From NCBI GenBank assembly GCA_032622095.1, contig CP136062.1, positions 143,610,351-143,674,350 on the forward strand: a stretch of DNA of 64,000 bases, in the 5' to 3' direction. Under the pieces are notes generated by a model. That model ran no database searches. It was not told where the DNA came from and saw nothing but the letters and a program-made list of their open reading frames with translations. The stretch is from Siphonodentalium dalli. Its lineage: Eukaryota > Mollusca > Scaphopoda > Gadilida > Siphonodentaliidae. A program made the translations under genes and the position numbers. Positions 1-10,372 of this stretch are shown one piece after another (the stretch's first letter is position 1; the number at the start of each line of letters is the position of its first letter).

Positions 1-934
1 TCTCAGATATAAGTCGCTCTGTTTTCAACTCGTTTGATTCCCGTTTCTGTGTGTTTTCTGTCATCGCAACCTCGATTTTTCCTACAACAACTTGTATGTC
101 ACCCAGCTTATTGTTTATTTCTGTGTTATTGTCGTTATGTGTCGTTCCCCGTTCAATGTCAGACAATCGAGATTCAAGGCTAGAGACTGTTTGTTTTATG
201 TGTGGGATTTCGTCCAGAATTTTCTGTGACCGTGCACCGTTATCAGAGAGCATTTTAAAGACTTGTGCTTTGAATTCGATGAAGTCCGTGCTACATGTAT
301 TTACACCGTCCCTCGGGGTTAGTGCGATAGAGTCGTCTCGATAATGGAACCCCGACCCGACAGTTTTGCTCAGCATTTCTCCCAGTGGCGTGTCTTGATC
401 AACAAGATAAAGTAACAAAGTAAATATGTCAGCAGCCAGTTTCTCGTGAATTGGAGTGGAGCCTTCTTTCCCTCTGCGTTGTTTGAGGCAACTGTTGTGA
501 CTGTAACCAAATACTTTGTGGGACTTTACCTCTGCAAATATGACATCCCTGACTTTGCCAAGTAATAGGGGGTTCCTATCTGCGGTCGTTATCATATCAT
601 TTATCAAGATGTCCCTGCGAGTGCTGCTGATGAATTTCAGGCAGGATGCTATTACTAATGAAGCTGCGACATTGCATGTGGTGTCCATTTGGGCACTGCA
701 TTCAGCTACATCTTTCAGTTGTCCAAAGGCAATTCGAAATGCTGTGGGGTCACCCAACGGAGCACCCTTATACGATTGATTGTTGGTGTTCATCGTATCA
801 TAGGATGGATCTACTTGGTCCAGCCTCTGTGAAATATCCAAGATGGTGGCACCGGTGATAGGGTCAACAAAGGTTGTACCCTGGGTTTTGACACGCTCGT
901 TTGACATAACGGATCCCGGCTGGTGTGTTGACAT
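1..934 (-). CDS. Coiled-coil ORF1-like protein, copy A (partial)
   Basis: This is the first ~311 codons of the same protein as the complete copy at 7267-9063. Its C-terminal part lies left of the window. The reading frame stays open from the start codon at 934 to the window edge. I see only a few base differences from copy B, for example C/G at 619/8748. The function is not recognised. The visible part has a hydrophilic N-terminus and the beginning of a long heptad-rich region. It is part of the large direct duplication and may be a genuine paralogue or an uncollapsed haplotype in the assembly. Confidence 0.55.
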   Translation of the reverse strand, partial: MSTHQPGSVMSNERVKTQGTTFVDPITGATILDISQRLDQVDPSYDTMNTNNQSYKGAPLGDPTAFRIAFGQLKDVAECSAQMDTTCNVAASLVIASCLKFISSTRRDILINDMITTADRNPLLLGKVRDVIFAEVKSHKVFGYSHNSCLKQRRGKEGSTPIHEKLAADIFTLLLYLVDQDTPLGEMLSKTVGSGFHYRDDSIALTPRDGVNTCSTDFIEFKAQVFKMLSDNGARSQKILDEIPHIKQTVSSLESRLSDIERGTTHNDNNTEINNKLGDIQVVVGKIEVAMTENTQKRESNELKTERLISE

Positions 935-2150
935 GTTGATTAACGTCGCTCAGTTAATTGAAAACAGTGTTCAGTTCACCGTCGACTTGCAACCAGCGCT
1001 GGTATTGACCTTTCAATTGGGAGGTAGTAGCTCTTGATTGGGCTGATTTGAAGTCACGTGCGGCGTAGAACAATGTGTACAGCAATGTTATTTTGGGCGT
1101 GAGTGTGCGAATATACCTCGTTCAAAGAATTCGTAATTCCCTTCGAATTTTCAAATAACAAAATGAAGAAAGTCCAACGCAAATGTCCAAATTGTTACAG
1201 GAAATACACGCAATGAACTGTATTAACGGCAATCTCACACGACTTCCCCGTCGAGTAAATTTTGGGCTGAAGTTTGTTTCAATGTGAACAAAGAGAGTCC
1301 GCGAAACAACCGACCGTGGCAGGGGACGTAATCGTATATTTCAAATAATAATTTGCTGTGTTAATATAATGAGTGTCACGCAAACTGAAGGACACTGTTC
1401 ATTTATCAGGTTATTTTGAAGGGAAAAAAATGATTTAAAGAACAGTCTAGATTTATGTCGGTTTGCATTACCTTGCACACTCACTGGCAAAATATGTCTG
1501 ATAGCTTAAAATATGTACATGAATACTCGCTGCACGGTTTTGTCTCGAATCAGTTAGACTTATTAACGACAAGTTGAGAGATCGGGGGGGGGGGGGGCGG
1601 GTGTTGGATTAAACCAAAAAGATTTAAGCGACCAAAATCTGTCAGAGGGTCACAACTGGCATGGGCGTAATCTTTCAACGCCAAAGGTCGGTATAACCAT
1701 TTAGGATCGCATGATACATGGACAGTGGAAAACAACTGTATTTTAATGGGTTGAAGTGACATGTTGACAAGTATGATATTGATATTGCCTCCCTCCCAAA
1801 TCCTGAACAAAAGTTTCAAAAGTTGGAAATTGAATGCTTAAATTAACAGCAACAGAAATTTTCGGAGTAAAACTAGATTGAGATAACCCCGTGATACGAT
1901 TGTTTTCCATATATTTGGTAATATTTGCCATATATATATATATACACCAGCCCCTTATTGGAAAGTATCTCTCCATTTTGAGGGATGTTGTTGGTTGAAT
2001 AGTTCTAACAGTTAGAAAAAATATACGCATCTGGAAGTTAGAAGATTCTGGCCTGAGGTGGATAAAGATTGATTGCCTGATATTTGGTCTATTACGAGTC
2101 GAAGTACAGTTGGCCCAGGTGACCTTGATTGTTACGCTCAGTCACTTAGA
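935..2150. other. Intergenic sequence between divergent gene starts (copy A)
   Basis: No gene is supported here. The interval separates the minus-strand ORF1-like start from the plus-strand TATA box. It holds a 14-G run at 1584-1597, a short TA run at 1931-1944, and a block at about 1618-1700 that recurs, diverged, at about 2908-2990. Confidence 0.6.
1618..1700. repeat. Dispersed ~80 bp repeat, first member
   Basis: The block around GGCATGGGCGTAATCTTTCA recurs at about 2908-2990 in the same orientation with scattered substitutions. Both members recur again in copy B at about 9745-9828 and 11062-11144. It is probably a fragment of an old mobile element. No terminal features were seen. Confidence 0.7.
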
Positions 2151-2154
2151 ATCA

Positions 2155-2161
2155 TATAAAG
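2155..2161 (+). promoter_or_regulatory. TATA box upstream of signal-peptide exon, copy A
   Basis: TATAAAG lies 92 bases upstream of the ATG at 2247. A start site some 30 bases downstream would leave a 5' UTR of about 60 bases. The identical element is at 10281-10287 in copy B. Confidence 0.4.
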
Positions 2162-2246
2162 TATTTATTAAGTGTGCGTTGGTCAATTTATTACGATCAT
2201 CAAGAGGTGAATCACAATAACTGTATCTTTTCTATACAGATTACAG

Positions 2247-2298
2247 ATGTCGCCTGATTTGATTTTGAAACTATTGATTGTCAGCTTGTATGCTACCG
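2247..2298 (+). CDS. Signal-peptide first exon, copy A
   Basis: An ATG opens an 18-codon hydrophobic leader (Met-Ser-Pro, then a Leu/Ile/Val core ending Tyr-Ala-Thr) that stops at a consensus splice donor, CCG|GTAAGT. The exon has 52 coding bases, so the intron is phase 1. Copy A has Lys8 and Leu10 where copy B has Glu8 and Phe10. No second exon lies within copy A, so it is either an alternative first exon for the lectin-like gene or an orphan left by the duplication. Confidence 0.5.
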
Positions 2299-3606
2299 GT
2301 AAGTTATATTCACTCTTAATAAAAACAATTAGATTGAATTCCATGCTCAATTTAAGCAAAGAAAATTGTTAAAGAAAAGTTAACAAATTTAGAAAAACTA
2401 ACACCATTTAAATCTATTGACTACCCCGAGTCACCACACCAACTTTGGTTTAAATCGGTCCAAAATCTTGTGTTATGTACTGGTAAATTTATTTGGAGGA
2501 GATTAAACCAATTTCACCAATTCCATCCAATATGGCTATATAATTTTTTGATGTCTCTTATGTCAATGTACAGCTGAAGAAAGCTATGGTATCAAAATTT
2601 TAATGTTCACAACAATACACATGACATGCTATTAACAGTAGACTACAACATATGAGTATATCACTCTACAGATGGTCTGAGGTCATAATAAATTTGATAG
2701 GTTTAATAGAGATGAATAGTTGACAGCTCTGCTATATAATTGATGTTAATGGGTCAGCAGTGAGGTGGTTTATCTTGGTGGCTGTGTTGTTGGTAGAATT
2801 TGATACATCACCATTGTAAACTTAAATTGGACTCTATTAACCCAATTATTCCATGCCCGGATCACCTTTTCATAATTAATCCAAGGCTGCGCTGGTGAAA
2901 ACAAAAAAGATTTACGAAACCAAAATCTGTCAGTGGCACACAACTGGCATGGGCGTAATCTTTCAACCACAAAGGCCGGTAACCATTTCACAAGAATATA
3001 GCATCTGCATGTTATGAGCTCTATCAAGTCCAGTATTGTTTAGTTGTGTTCCCATCTAAAATAGATGTAAATGTTAAAAAGCAGTTGGATATCATTTTCA
3101 CTGGTTTGATTCACAAAAAAGCCTATTTTACCCACAAAAGGAGATCATACATCGCTACACGAAAAGGCAATACCGGCATGCTATCTTCTATATCAATAAT
3201 GACATTTTGATATATACTTAACTCAGTTTGTTACTCTTCCATATGGTTGATCTCGAAAAATAATGCCTAATTCCCTTCCCAGCTGCTCCACTATGAAGAC
3301 AACTATGCAATGACACTCCCCGTTTGGTCGCCAAAATCCGAACAGACAACGAACAAGCAAACAAACAAAATTGAGTTTTATTGGCATTTAAAACTCAACT
3401 CAAACTTGTCCTATCTGGACCTTCTATTTCTCAAAATGGGCACGATATATGGGCACTATGCGTTATACCACAGGTCGAAATGCGTAATCTAGAACGTTCA
3501 TGCCGTACACCACAAGGCGACATTCGTAAACTGGAACGACCATGCATGTGTGCACAATGAGCCCACCATCATTGGGAAATAGTTCTCTGCTATATCCGTC
3601 CACAAG
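2299..3606. other. Non-coding sequence, copy A
   Basis: It looks like intronic sequence after the donor at 2299. It contains the second ~80 bp dispersed repeat member (about 2908-2990). No coding, RNA or terminal-repeat structure is supported. Confidence 0.5.
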
Positions 3607-3607
3607 T

Positions 3608-4246
3608 TTAAAGGGGTACTGTACGCCAATTTCAATAAATTCCCGGTAACAATTGCGATCTCATATCAATATTATATTTTAAAATAACGTATTTGAGTCG
3701 ACGATGTCTACTGAAAACGTTCCGGTTAATAGGCTATCATAAAAGTCAAATTGAATTATTTAATATAAATGAATTTATGGCTGGAGTCATAAAATGGCGT
3801 ATTATGCCATTGCGAGTTACCGTTCTTGAAATCTCACATGTTGGGTGTCTTTTATCGACGGCCGTATACGACGAACATTATTGAGTTGCGAACAAAACAT
3901 GTTACATGCAAAAGGAAGTCCCGCTATAACCAATTTGGAAAAAAATAGAAGAAACAAGATTCATAAAGCGTCAAGTATTTTTATAGTGGGTGAGATTGTT
4001 CGATGGGAGAGATTGCAGGCATCAATTGAACTTCCGGTTCATCCTGCAACCTGCGTCTTCTCCGGTGAAGGTCAAAAACATGGCGCGTAGTTTGAAATCG
4101 TAATATTTTTATTTCCAAAATCAATATTTTCGTCGCTAAATTAGGTTTATACGAAACTCATATAACACGAACACAATCTAACTTGAAAGTTATGTCAATG
4201 GGAGTACATAAAAAAATGCCTATCTCTGTGTACAGTGCCCCTTTAA
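3608..4246. mobile_element. TTAA-flanked MITE (piggyBac type), family 1, copy A
   Basis: The ends read TTAA|AGGGGTACTGTAC and, at the right, GTACAGTGCCCCT|TTAA. These give a terminal inverted repeat of about 13 bases (one mismatch) inside a TTAA target duplication, the signature of piggyBac-mobilised elements. The 639 bp interior encodes nothing convincing, so the element is non-autonomous. The same element is at 11762-12400, so it predates the large duplication. Confidence 0.8.
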
Positions 4247-5961
4247 AGATATGCACAATGCTTATGAACCCCGCGTAATTCAATCACATGCATGTCGCAG
4301 GAGAAATTCTGTTCATTTGGATATACCAGTGGATATCTATCACATTGAAACCTAACGTCAGCAGTAAAGGAGTTACTGTTCTTTTTCTGTACGCAACAAT
4401 ATCCTGCTAATATCAATGCATTGCTTGAGTCAAACATATGCATACGTGACCAAGATACACATTCAATTGTGTCGATAGTATATGTTACGTATACGTAGTA
4501 CGCTATGTTCAGCCCAAAACAAATATTTTATTATTTGAGTACATCGACGTTTATTTTCGGACAAAGTTGAACCGCATGGTATTGTGGCCAATGTGTTCAC
4601 GGCATACCACACATTCAATTTCCACTCATACGGGCCGTGTCAGGGGCGTGGTTTTGTTGCCAACCAAGGACTTATGGTTTTTTTCCCAGAAAAGCGTTCG
4701 TAACGTCTCATTTATCGAGCTTTATCGGAAAGTTTCTTCTGTATAAATGTAATGTCTCCTGTGTTTTACATGTAAGTCGGTTAATGGACTCGTGACTGGA
4801 CATTCGTCAACTTTTATAGGCCCACGGCAACCCCGGACATTCACCCACTCGCCAGTGTAATTGTCTAATGTTGCATCGATACATGCATTGCCGGCCCATT
4901 ATTATATACATGTAACATACTGTAGGGTTTCGGTTAAATAATAATTTTCTATATATGCGTGGCGTCATTCTGTTGCGGTAATGCAATTTTAGAAATTAAT
5001 CCTCTTCCAAAGTGTGTACACAAAGGATCGCAAATTTATCGGTTTTATTGCTAAACAGTCCGGAATCTTCAATAGACCAACGCGACAAAAATAACATGTG
5101 CTACTTCACAATGAACTCCTACGTGATAATGAACAATTAAATTATTTAATTGTAATAAAATCATTCCATGGAATCGTACGGTTTCTTATCCATTCATAAG
5201 GTTAACAAAGACTAAATTACGATGGTTTAAACACAAGACAAATATAATTCTTGGAACAAACACCTCCTAAAAATGAAAATAACACAAAGTGGGACTTGTA
5301 TGATGTGTAACACAGTCGACGAATCGATCACTCATATAATTGAAGACTGTCCGCATGTCAAAATTTCATCAACCATCTGAAATTATGGTGTGATCACATA
5401 TTGTGATCCCGCTTGCGGGAGACCAACTTTTATACAAATCCAAGTTCAATCCCGATACGCTCTGACGCTCTCCCTGGAAGCATTCATCCGAGGAATTGAT
5501 ACGCGAAACTGCACTGAAAGACATGTTACATTTAATAAAAACAACTTGTATGAATTTAAAAACGAATGAAATTTAATAATAACGTCAGTTAGCTCATTGT
5601 TAACCAAACTCAAACAGAAATAGTCATTACCGACACCGTATACTGAAACTTGTTTATGCGCATGACTAACTTCATACGTATTTATTATGATTGTTGTCAA
5701 ATTTGATGCATTGTTTACGTTGCTTCAATGAATTTAAATCCTTCTGAAATTAAGAGATGTGTGTGTGAGGGTGTGTGTGTGAGAGGGTGAGGATGCGCGC
5801 GTGTGTGTGTTAAAGAACTTAAATTGATAGAACATAATATACTATCGATATCAGAACCCCTTCTCCCCACCAGATACCTCTTCAATAAGCTCCAGTATTA
5901 ATTTCGGAAATGTGATCAATATTACTGTTCAATATCAGCAACAGATATGTATCTTATCACA

Positions 5962-5963
<2 letters not shown>
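4247..5963. other. Non-coding sequence, copy A
   Basis: AT-rich sequence without a supported gene. A TG/AG-rich simple stretch lies at 5758-5811, and the interval ends at the TA microsatellite. Copy B repeats it at 12401-14117. Confidence 0.5.

Positions 5964-6034
<71 letters not shown>
5964..6034. repeat. (TA)n microsatellite at the end of copy A
   Basis: About 71 bases of nearly pure TA. It marks the point where copy A gives way to the 3' end of the Penelope-like element. In copy B the homologous TA tract (14118-14166) leads into unrelated sequence. Confidence 0.95.
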
Positions 6035-6036
<2 letters not shown>

Positions 6037-6080
6037 TAACATGTGATTAAAAACACAAACACATCATTTGGCTTTAAAAC

Positions 6081-6115
6081 TAGGCCTTTCACGGCTTCAG
6101 GGCCGATCTTCAGGT
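6081..6115 (-). ncRNA. Possible hammerhead-ribozyme-like core in the Penelope 3' UTR
   Basis: Read on the minus strand, the segment has CUGAAGA, a short stem closed by CGGC/GCCG, then GAAA. This matches the CUGANGA-stem-GAAA core of hammerhead ribozymes, which are known in Penelope-like elements. I could not identify a convincing helix III ending in a UH cleavage site, so it may be degenerate or coincidental. Confidence 0.3.
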
Positions 6116-6176
6116 TCCGCCATTTTTATTTTGTATTGTGACGTCACTTCCGGGAGGTTGGTAGGTGACGCCATGA

Positions 6177-7088
6177 TTATATGATGGAGTTTAGTTTCGG
6201 ATTCAAAAGCTTCCGGAATTTTTCTTCCTTTTGAAGTCTTTTGAATCTGCTAACTTGCATCATCTTGTGTAATGGGAAAATCCGGAAGGATTTACCGCCA
6301 CAGTCATCGAGATGTCCACTTAAGGGAATCATCCGTAATGCCGGATGTTTGATCTGCGAGCGGTGGATCCGTGTTCTTTCCACAAGTGAATTTCCCGTCT
6401 CTCCAACATAGAATTCCCTACACCCCGAACATATTATAACATAAATTAGATTTTGGGATTTGCAGTCCATGTCTTCATTAGGGCGAACATCTTGTCCATT
6501 TTTTAATAGGAAGTGTGTCCCGGTTAATATACAGAAACATGTCCCGCATCTGGGGTCGCCACATTTGGTGATTTCTTTATCTCGTTTTTCACCACTGTCA
6601 AACTTGGCTCGTGTTAGAATCTTTTTTATATTCCAAGGCTGTCGCTTGCTCTGTAGTAAGTGATCAGTTTTTACCAATTGCTTCATCTTTGGAATTTTGT
6701 GAAGCATTGGTATCAATGATTTAGCCGTTTGCATAACATTTTGATGGCGAGGATTGTGTGTAACCACAAAAGGAATGAGATCGGGATTGCATTCTTTAGT
6801 TTTGTCTGTGCGGAGCTCTATGAGAGGAATTTTCTTGGCTTCAACAATACCATTATCAATTAGTTTTTTCGGATATTCTTGTGCCAAGAGGAATGTCCGG
6901 AGTTCCTCCAGTCGGATGTTTCTCTGCGCGATATCGTCCACAATGGTACAAACCCTCCGTGCGACGCAATACGGAACATTCCGTTTGGTGTGTGTTGGAT
7001 GACACGACTTAAAGTTTAAATACTGATGCGTGTCGGTAGGTTTATAGTAAATATCCGTCGTGATTCGTTCTGCTGATAAATTCCTCAT
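6177..7088 (-). pseudogene. Penelope-like RT thumb plus GIY-YIG endonuclease (truncated)
   Basis: 303 residues are open. Near the N-terminus, the Tyr-Tyr-Lys-Pro-Thr-Asp-Thr-His-Gln-Tyr-Leu motif followed by Ser-Cys-His-Pro is the conserved thumb region after the RT palm in Penelope-like elements. About residues 180-190 carry a Cys cluster (CGDPRCGTC). About residues 215-250 carry the GIY-YIG domain: IYVIICSGC, then FYVGETG, then the catalytic Arg segment ERTRIHR. A basic tail ends the protein. In family terms it nicks DNA and primes reverse transcription at the target. The RT fingers and palm are absent, so this copy cannot be autonomous. The apparent start Met lies within the element and is unlikely to be the native start. 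Confidence 0.9.
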
Positions 7089-7091
7089 GCC

Positions 7092-7290
7092 TGTTATCGA
7101 AGGCGAACCAGAGAACCAGACCGCGATAAGGTTTGAACTCGCAGTTCATAGCTTCGAAACTCACATGAAGTTACTTTCAATGAATAAGCAAAGGTATGAA
7201 GACATTTACAGTAAACTTGATGATGAAATGAATACCGAAATAGACAGAATTACAGCGGCGACTCATCTAGCTGGAAAATTGAAAGAAATA
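7092..7290 (+). pseudogene. Unidentified coding-like fragment between two retroelement pieces
   Basis: The plus strand encodes about 66 residues of balanced, helix-forming composition, including FELAVHSFETHMKLLS and LDDEMNTEIDRI. This looks like real protein rather than chance reading. It joins the Penelope fragment at its left and the tail of the ORF1-like gene at its right, both on the opposite strand. I do not recognise the family. It resembles helical gag-like or nucleocapsid regions only in general character. Confidence 0.35.
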
Positions 7291-9063
7291 TGGGTGATTT
7301 ACATCAACATTTATACGAGCAGACAGAATGCCATTTTTTCGTAAGCGAAACAAACGAACTATGGTGAATTTCACGTTCATATCAAACAAATGGTGAGCCA
7401 GATCCTCGGCAGTAAAGTGGTCCGGAATATGTGACACGAAGAGCCGGGTTGTCTGGATCGGATACTCATTCCGTGTACGGTATACATCTGCGTCATCCCA
7501 ATCTGAGCGATCTCTCCCAGTGCCCTTCGAGTGGGATCTATCCCCACTGTCATGATGTTTACGGCCATGCCTGACATGTGTCCACCCATCATCGTCTTCG
7601 TTCTCATGTTCACGTGTGTATATGTCACCATTGTCTCGTTCATTGTTTGGGATAGATGTAGAGTTATCCCGCTTGCTCCCCGATCGTTCCGCCCAGTCTG
7701 AGTGCTGGTAATCCTGTTCCCATGCATTGTATTCACAATCACCACCAGTGGACTCATCAGTATGACGAGAAGAAAATCCGTCCTGATGTGCGTCTCCAGA
7801 AGTAGCATTTGCGTCATCTCTCTCTGCTGCCAGGTTCTGAACCATTTCGGTGATGAATTCAGAGAACTCATCCAGTTTATCACAGATTGAATCTCCAAAT
7901 GTACGTAATGCAGTGGCCATTTTTTCGAAATTTTCTTCCATTTTACTTGAGTCACTTATAAATTCGGCCTGTCTCTGTGACATTCTGTTAACTTTCTCCT
8001 TTAATGAACCGATTGACCCCGAGTTTCTGTTCACTGCATGAATTACAGATCGAGCTCGGTCGATGGACTCGACTATATCAGACTTTATGCCCTTTATTTC
8101 GGACTCGCAGTTATCCATGTCATCTACTCTCTCAGATATAAGTCGCTCTGTTTTCAACTCGTTTGATTCCCGTTTCTGTGTGTTTTCTGTCATCGCAACC
8201 TCGATTTTTCCTACAACAACTTGTATGTCACCCAGCTTATTGTTTATTTCTGTGTTATTGTCGTTATGTGTCGTTCCCCGTTCAATGTCAGACAATCGAG
8301 ATTCAAGGCTAGAGACTGTTTGTTTTATGTGTGGAATTTCGTCCAGAATTTTCTGTGACCGTGCACCGTTATCAGAGAGCATTTTAAAGACTTGTGCTTT
8401 GAATTCGATGAAGTCCGTGCTACATGTATTTACACCGTCCCTCGGGGTTAGTGCGATAGAGTCGTCTCGATAATGGAACCCCGACCCGACAGTTTTGCTC
8501 AGCATTTCTCCCAGTGGCGTGTCTTGATCAACAAGATAAAGTAACAAAGTAAATATGTCAGCAGCCAGTTTCTCGTGAATTGGAGTGGAGCCTTCTTTCC
8601 CTCTGCGTTGTTTGAGGCAACTGTTGTGACTGTAACCAAATACTTTGTGGGACTTTACCTCTGCAAATATGACATCCCTGACTTTGCCAAGTAATAGGGG
8701 GTTCCTATCTGCGGTCGTTATCATATCATTTATCAAGATGTCCCTGGGAGTGCTGCTGATGAATTTCAGGCAGGATGCTATTACTAATGAAGCTGCGACA
8801 TTGCATGTGGTGTCCATTTGGGCACTGCATTCAGCTACATCTTTCAGTTGTCCAAAGGCAATTCGAAATGCTGTGGGGTCACCCAACGGAGCACCCTTAT
8901 ACGATTGATTGTTGGTGTTCATCGTATCATAGGATGGATCTACTTGGTCCAGCCTCTGTGAAATATCCAAGATGGTGGCACCGGTGATAGGGTCAACAAA
9001 GGTTGTACCCTGGGTTTTGACACGCTCGTTTGACATAACGGATCCCGGCTGGTGTGTTGACAT
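7267..9063 (-). CDS. Coiled-coil ORF1/gag-like protein with C-terminal RNA-binding-like fold
   Basis: A single 598-codon frame, long for this window. Residues ~1-220 are a mixed helical N-terminus. Residues ~225-400 are rich in heptads with Leu, Ile, Glu and Lys (coiled coil). Residues ~430-535 are very hydrophilic Asp/His/Ser/Arg with a DDDGWTHVRHGRKHH motif, the kind of Trp-containing linker seen before RNA-binding domains in LINE ORF1 proteins. Residues ~540-590 read TTRLFVSHIPDHFTAEDL, resembling the first half of an RRM-like fold. The last ~14 codons run into the junction with unrelated DNA, so the native C-terminus is probably lost. The likely role is binding element RNA as a trimeric or multimeric chaperone. 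No catalytic domain is present. Copy A begins at 934. Confidence 0.6.
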   Translation of the reverse strand: MSTHQPGSVMSNERVKTQGTTFVDPITGATILDISQRLDQVDPSYDTMNTNNQSYKGAPLGDPTAFRIAFGQLKDVAECSAQMDTTCNVAASLVIASCLKFISSTPRDILINDMITTADRNPLLLGKVRDVIFAEVKSHKVFGYSHNSCLKQRRGKEGSTPIHEKLAADIFTLLLYLVDQDTPLGEMLSKTVGSGFHYRDDSIALTPRDGVNTCSTDFIEFKAQVFKMLSDNGARSQKILDEIPHIKQTVSSLESRLSDIERGTTHNDNNTEINNKLGDIQVVVGKIEVAMTENTQKRESNELKTERLISERVDDMDNCESEIKGIKSDIVESIDRARSVIHAVNRNSGSIGSLKEKVNRMSQRQAEFISDSSKMEENFEKMATALRTFGDSICDKLDEFSEFITEMVQNLAAERDDANATSGDAHQDGFSSRHTDESTGGDCEYNAWEQDYQHSDWAERSGSKRDNSTSIPNNERDNGDIYTREHENEDDDGWTHVRHGRKHHDSGDRSHSKGTGRDRSDWDDADVYRTRNEYPIQTTRLFVSHIPDHFTAEDLAHHLFDMNVKFTIVRLFRLRKNGILSARINVDVNHPYFFQFSS

Positions 9064-10280
9064 GTTGATTAACGTCGCTCAGTTAATTGAAAACAGTGTT
9101 CAGTTCACCGTCGACTTGCAACCAGCGCTGGTATTGACCTTTCAATTGGGAGGTAGTAGCTCTTGATTGGGCTGATTTGAAGTCACGTGCGGCGTAGAAC
9201 AATGTGTACAGCAATGTTAGTTTGGGCGTGAGTGTGCGAATATACCTCGTTCAAAGAATTCGTAATTCCCTTCGAATTTTCAAATAACAAAATGAAGAAA
9301 GTCCAACGCAAATGTCCAAATTGTTACAGGAAATACACGCAATGAACTGTATTAACGGCAATCTCACACGACTTCCCCGTCGAGTAAATTTTGGGCTGAA
9401 GTTTGTTTCAATGTGAACAAAGAGAGTCCGCGAAACAACCGACCGTGGCAGGGGACGTAATCGTATATTTCAAATAATAATTTGCTGTGTTAATATAATG
9501 AGTGTCACGCAAACTGAAGGACACTGTTCATTTATCAGGTTATTTTGAAGGGAAAAAAATGATTTAAAGAACAGTCTAGATTTATGTCGGTTTGCATTAC
9601 CTTGCACACTCACTGGCAAAATATGTCTGATAGCTTAAAATATGTACATGAATACTCGCTGCACGGTTTTGTCTCGAATCAGTTAGACTTATTAACGACA
9701 AGTTGAGAGATCGGGGGGGGGGGGGCGGGTGTTGGATTAAACCAAAAAGATTTAAGCGACCAAAATCTGTCAGAGGGTCACAACTGGCATGGGCGTAATC
9801 TTTCAACGCCAAAGGTCGGTATAACCATTTAGGATCGCATGATACATGGACAGTGGAAAACAACTGTATTTTAATGGGTTGAAGTGACATGTTGACAAGT
9901 ATGATATTGATATTGCCTCCCTCCCAAATCCTGAACAAAAGTTTCAAAAGTTGGAAATTGAATGCTTAAATTAACAGCAACAGAAATTTTCGGAGTAAAA
10001 CTAGATTGAGATAACCCCGTGATACGATTGTTTTCCATATATTTGGTAATATTTGCCATATATATATATATACCAGCCCCTTATTGGAAAGTATCTCTCC
10101 ATTTTGAGGGATGTTGTTGGTTGAATAGTTCTAACAGTTAGAAAAAATATACGCATCTGGAAGTTAGAAGATTCTGGCCTGAGGTGGATAAAGATTGATT
10201 GCCTGATATTTGGTCTATTACGAGTCGAAGTACAGTTGGCCCAGGTGACCTTGATTGTTACGCTCAGTCACTTAGAATCA
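9064..10280. other. Intergenic sequence between divergent gene starts (copy B)
   Basis: Copy B equivalent of 935-2150. It holds a 13-G run at 9713-9725 and one member of the ~80 bp dispersed repeat (about 9745-9828). No gene is supported. Confidence 0.6.
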
Positions 10281-10287
10281 TATAAAG
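10281..10287 (+). promoter_or_regulatory. TATA box for the lectin-like gene
   Basis: TATAAAG lies 92 bases before the ATG at 10373, in identical context to copy A. It would place transcription start near 10310 with a short untranslated leader. Confidence 0.45.
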
Positions 10288-10372
10288 TATTTATTAAGTG
10301 TGCGTTGGTCAATTTATTACGATCATCAAGAGGTGAATCACAATAACTGTATCTTTTCTATACAGATTACAG

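Larger units (their letters stand above)
1..6034. repeat. Large direct duplication, copy A
   Basis: Position 1 aligns with 8130, and similarity continues to the TA microsatellite at 5964-6034 (copy B: 14118-14166). The offset drifts from 8129 to 8126 through a G-run and a TA-run difference. It then jumps to 8154 because copy B has 28 extra bases near 10838-10865. I noticed only about a dozen substitutions over 6 kb, so the copies are very recent or allelic. The copy contains the ORF1-like 5' part, a promoter plus signal-peptide exon, and a TTAA MITE. Confidence 0.93.
6035..7090 (-). mobile_element. 5'-truncated Penelope-like retroelement
   Basis: On the minus strand this holds the C-terminal part of a Penelope-like polyprotein followed by a 3' UTR ending beside the TA microsatellite. 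The reverse transcriptase core upstream of the thumb region is missing: homology starts a few codons after 7088 and the sequence further upstream is unrelated. 5' truncation is usual for target-primed retroelements. The 3' UTR has a strong short hairpin (CGGC/GCCG) at 6081-6115. Confidence 0.85.

Noticed and set aside
51-1037. Plus-strand open frames at 51-344, 516-858 and 843-1037 (and their copies at 8063-9166)
   Set aside because: They are antisense to the 598-codon minus-strand protein and have the Ser/Cys/Ile-rich composition of reverse-frame reading.
5964-6034. A replication origin or centromere-like AT element
   Set aside because: It is a simple TA microsatellite at an element boundary.
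7377-7955. 192-codon minus-strand frame
   Set aside because: It overlaps the long ORF1-like frame in another register; its Met/Thr/Ile-rich sequence mirrors the His/Asp codons of the real frame.
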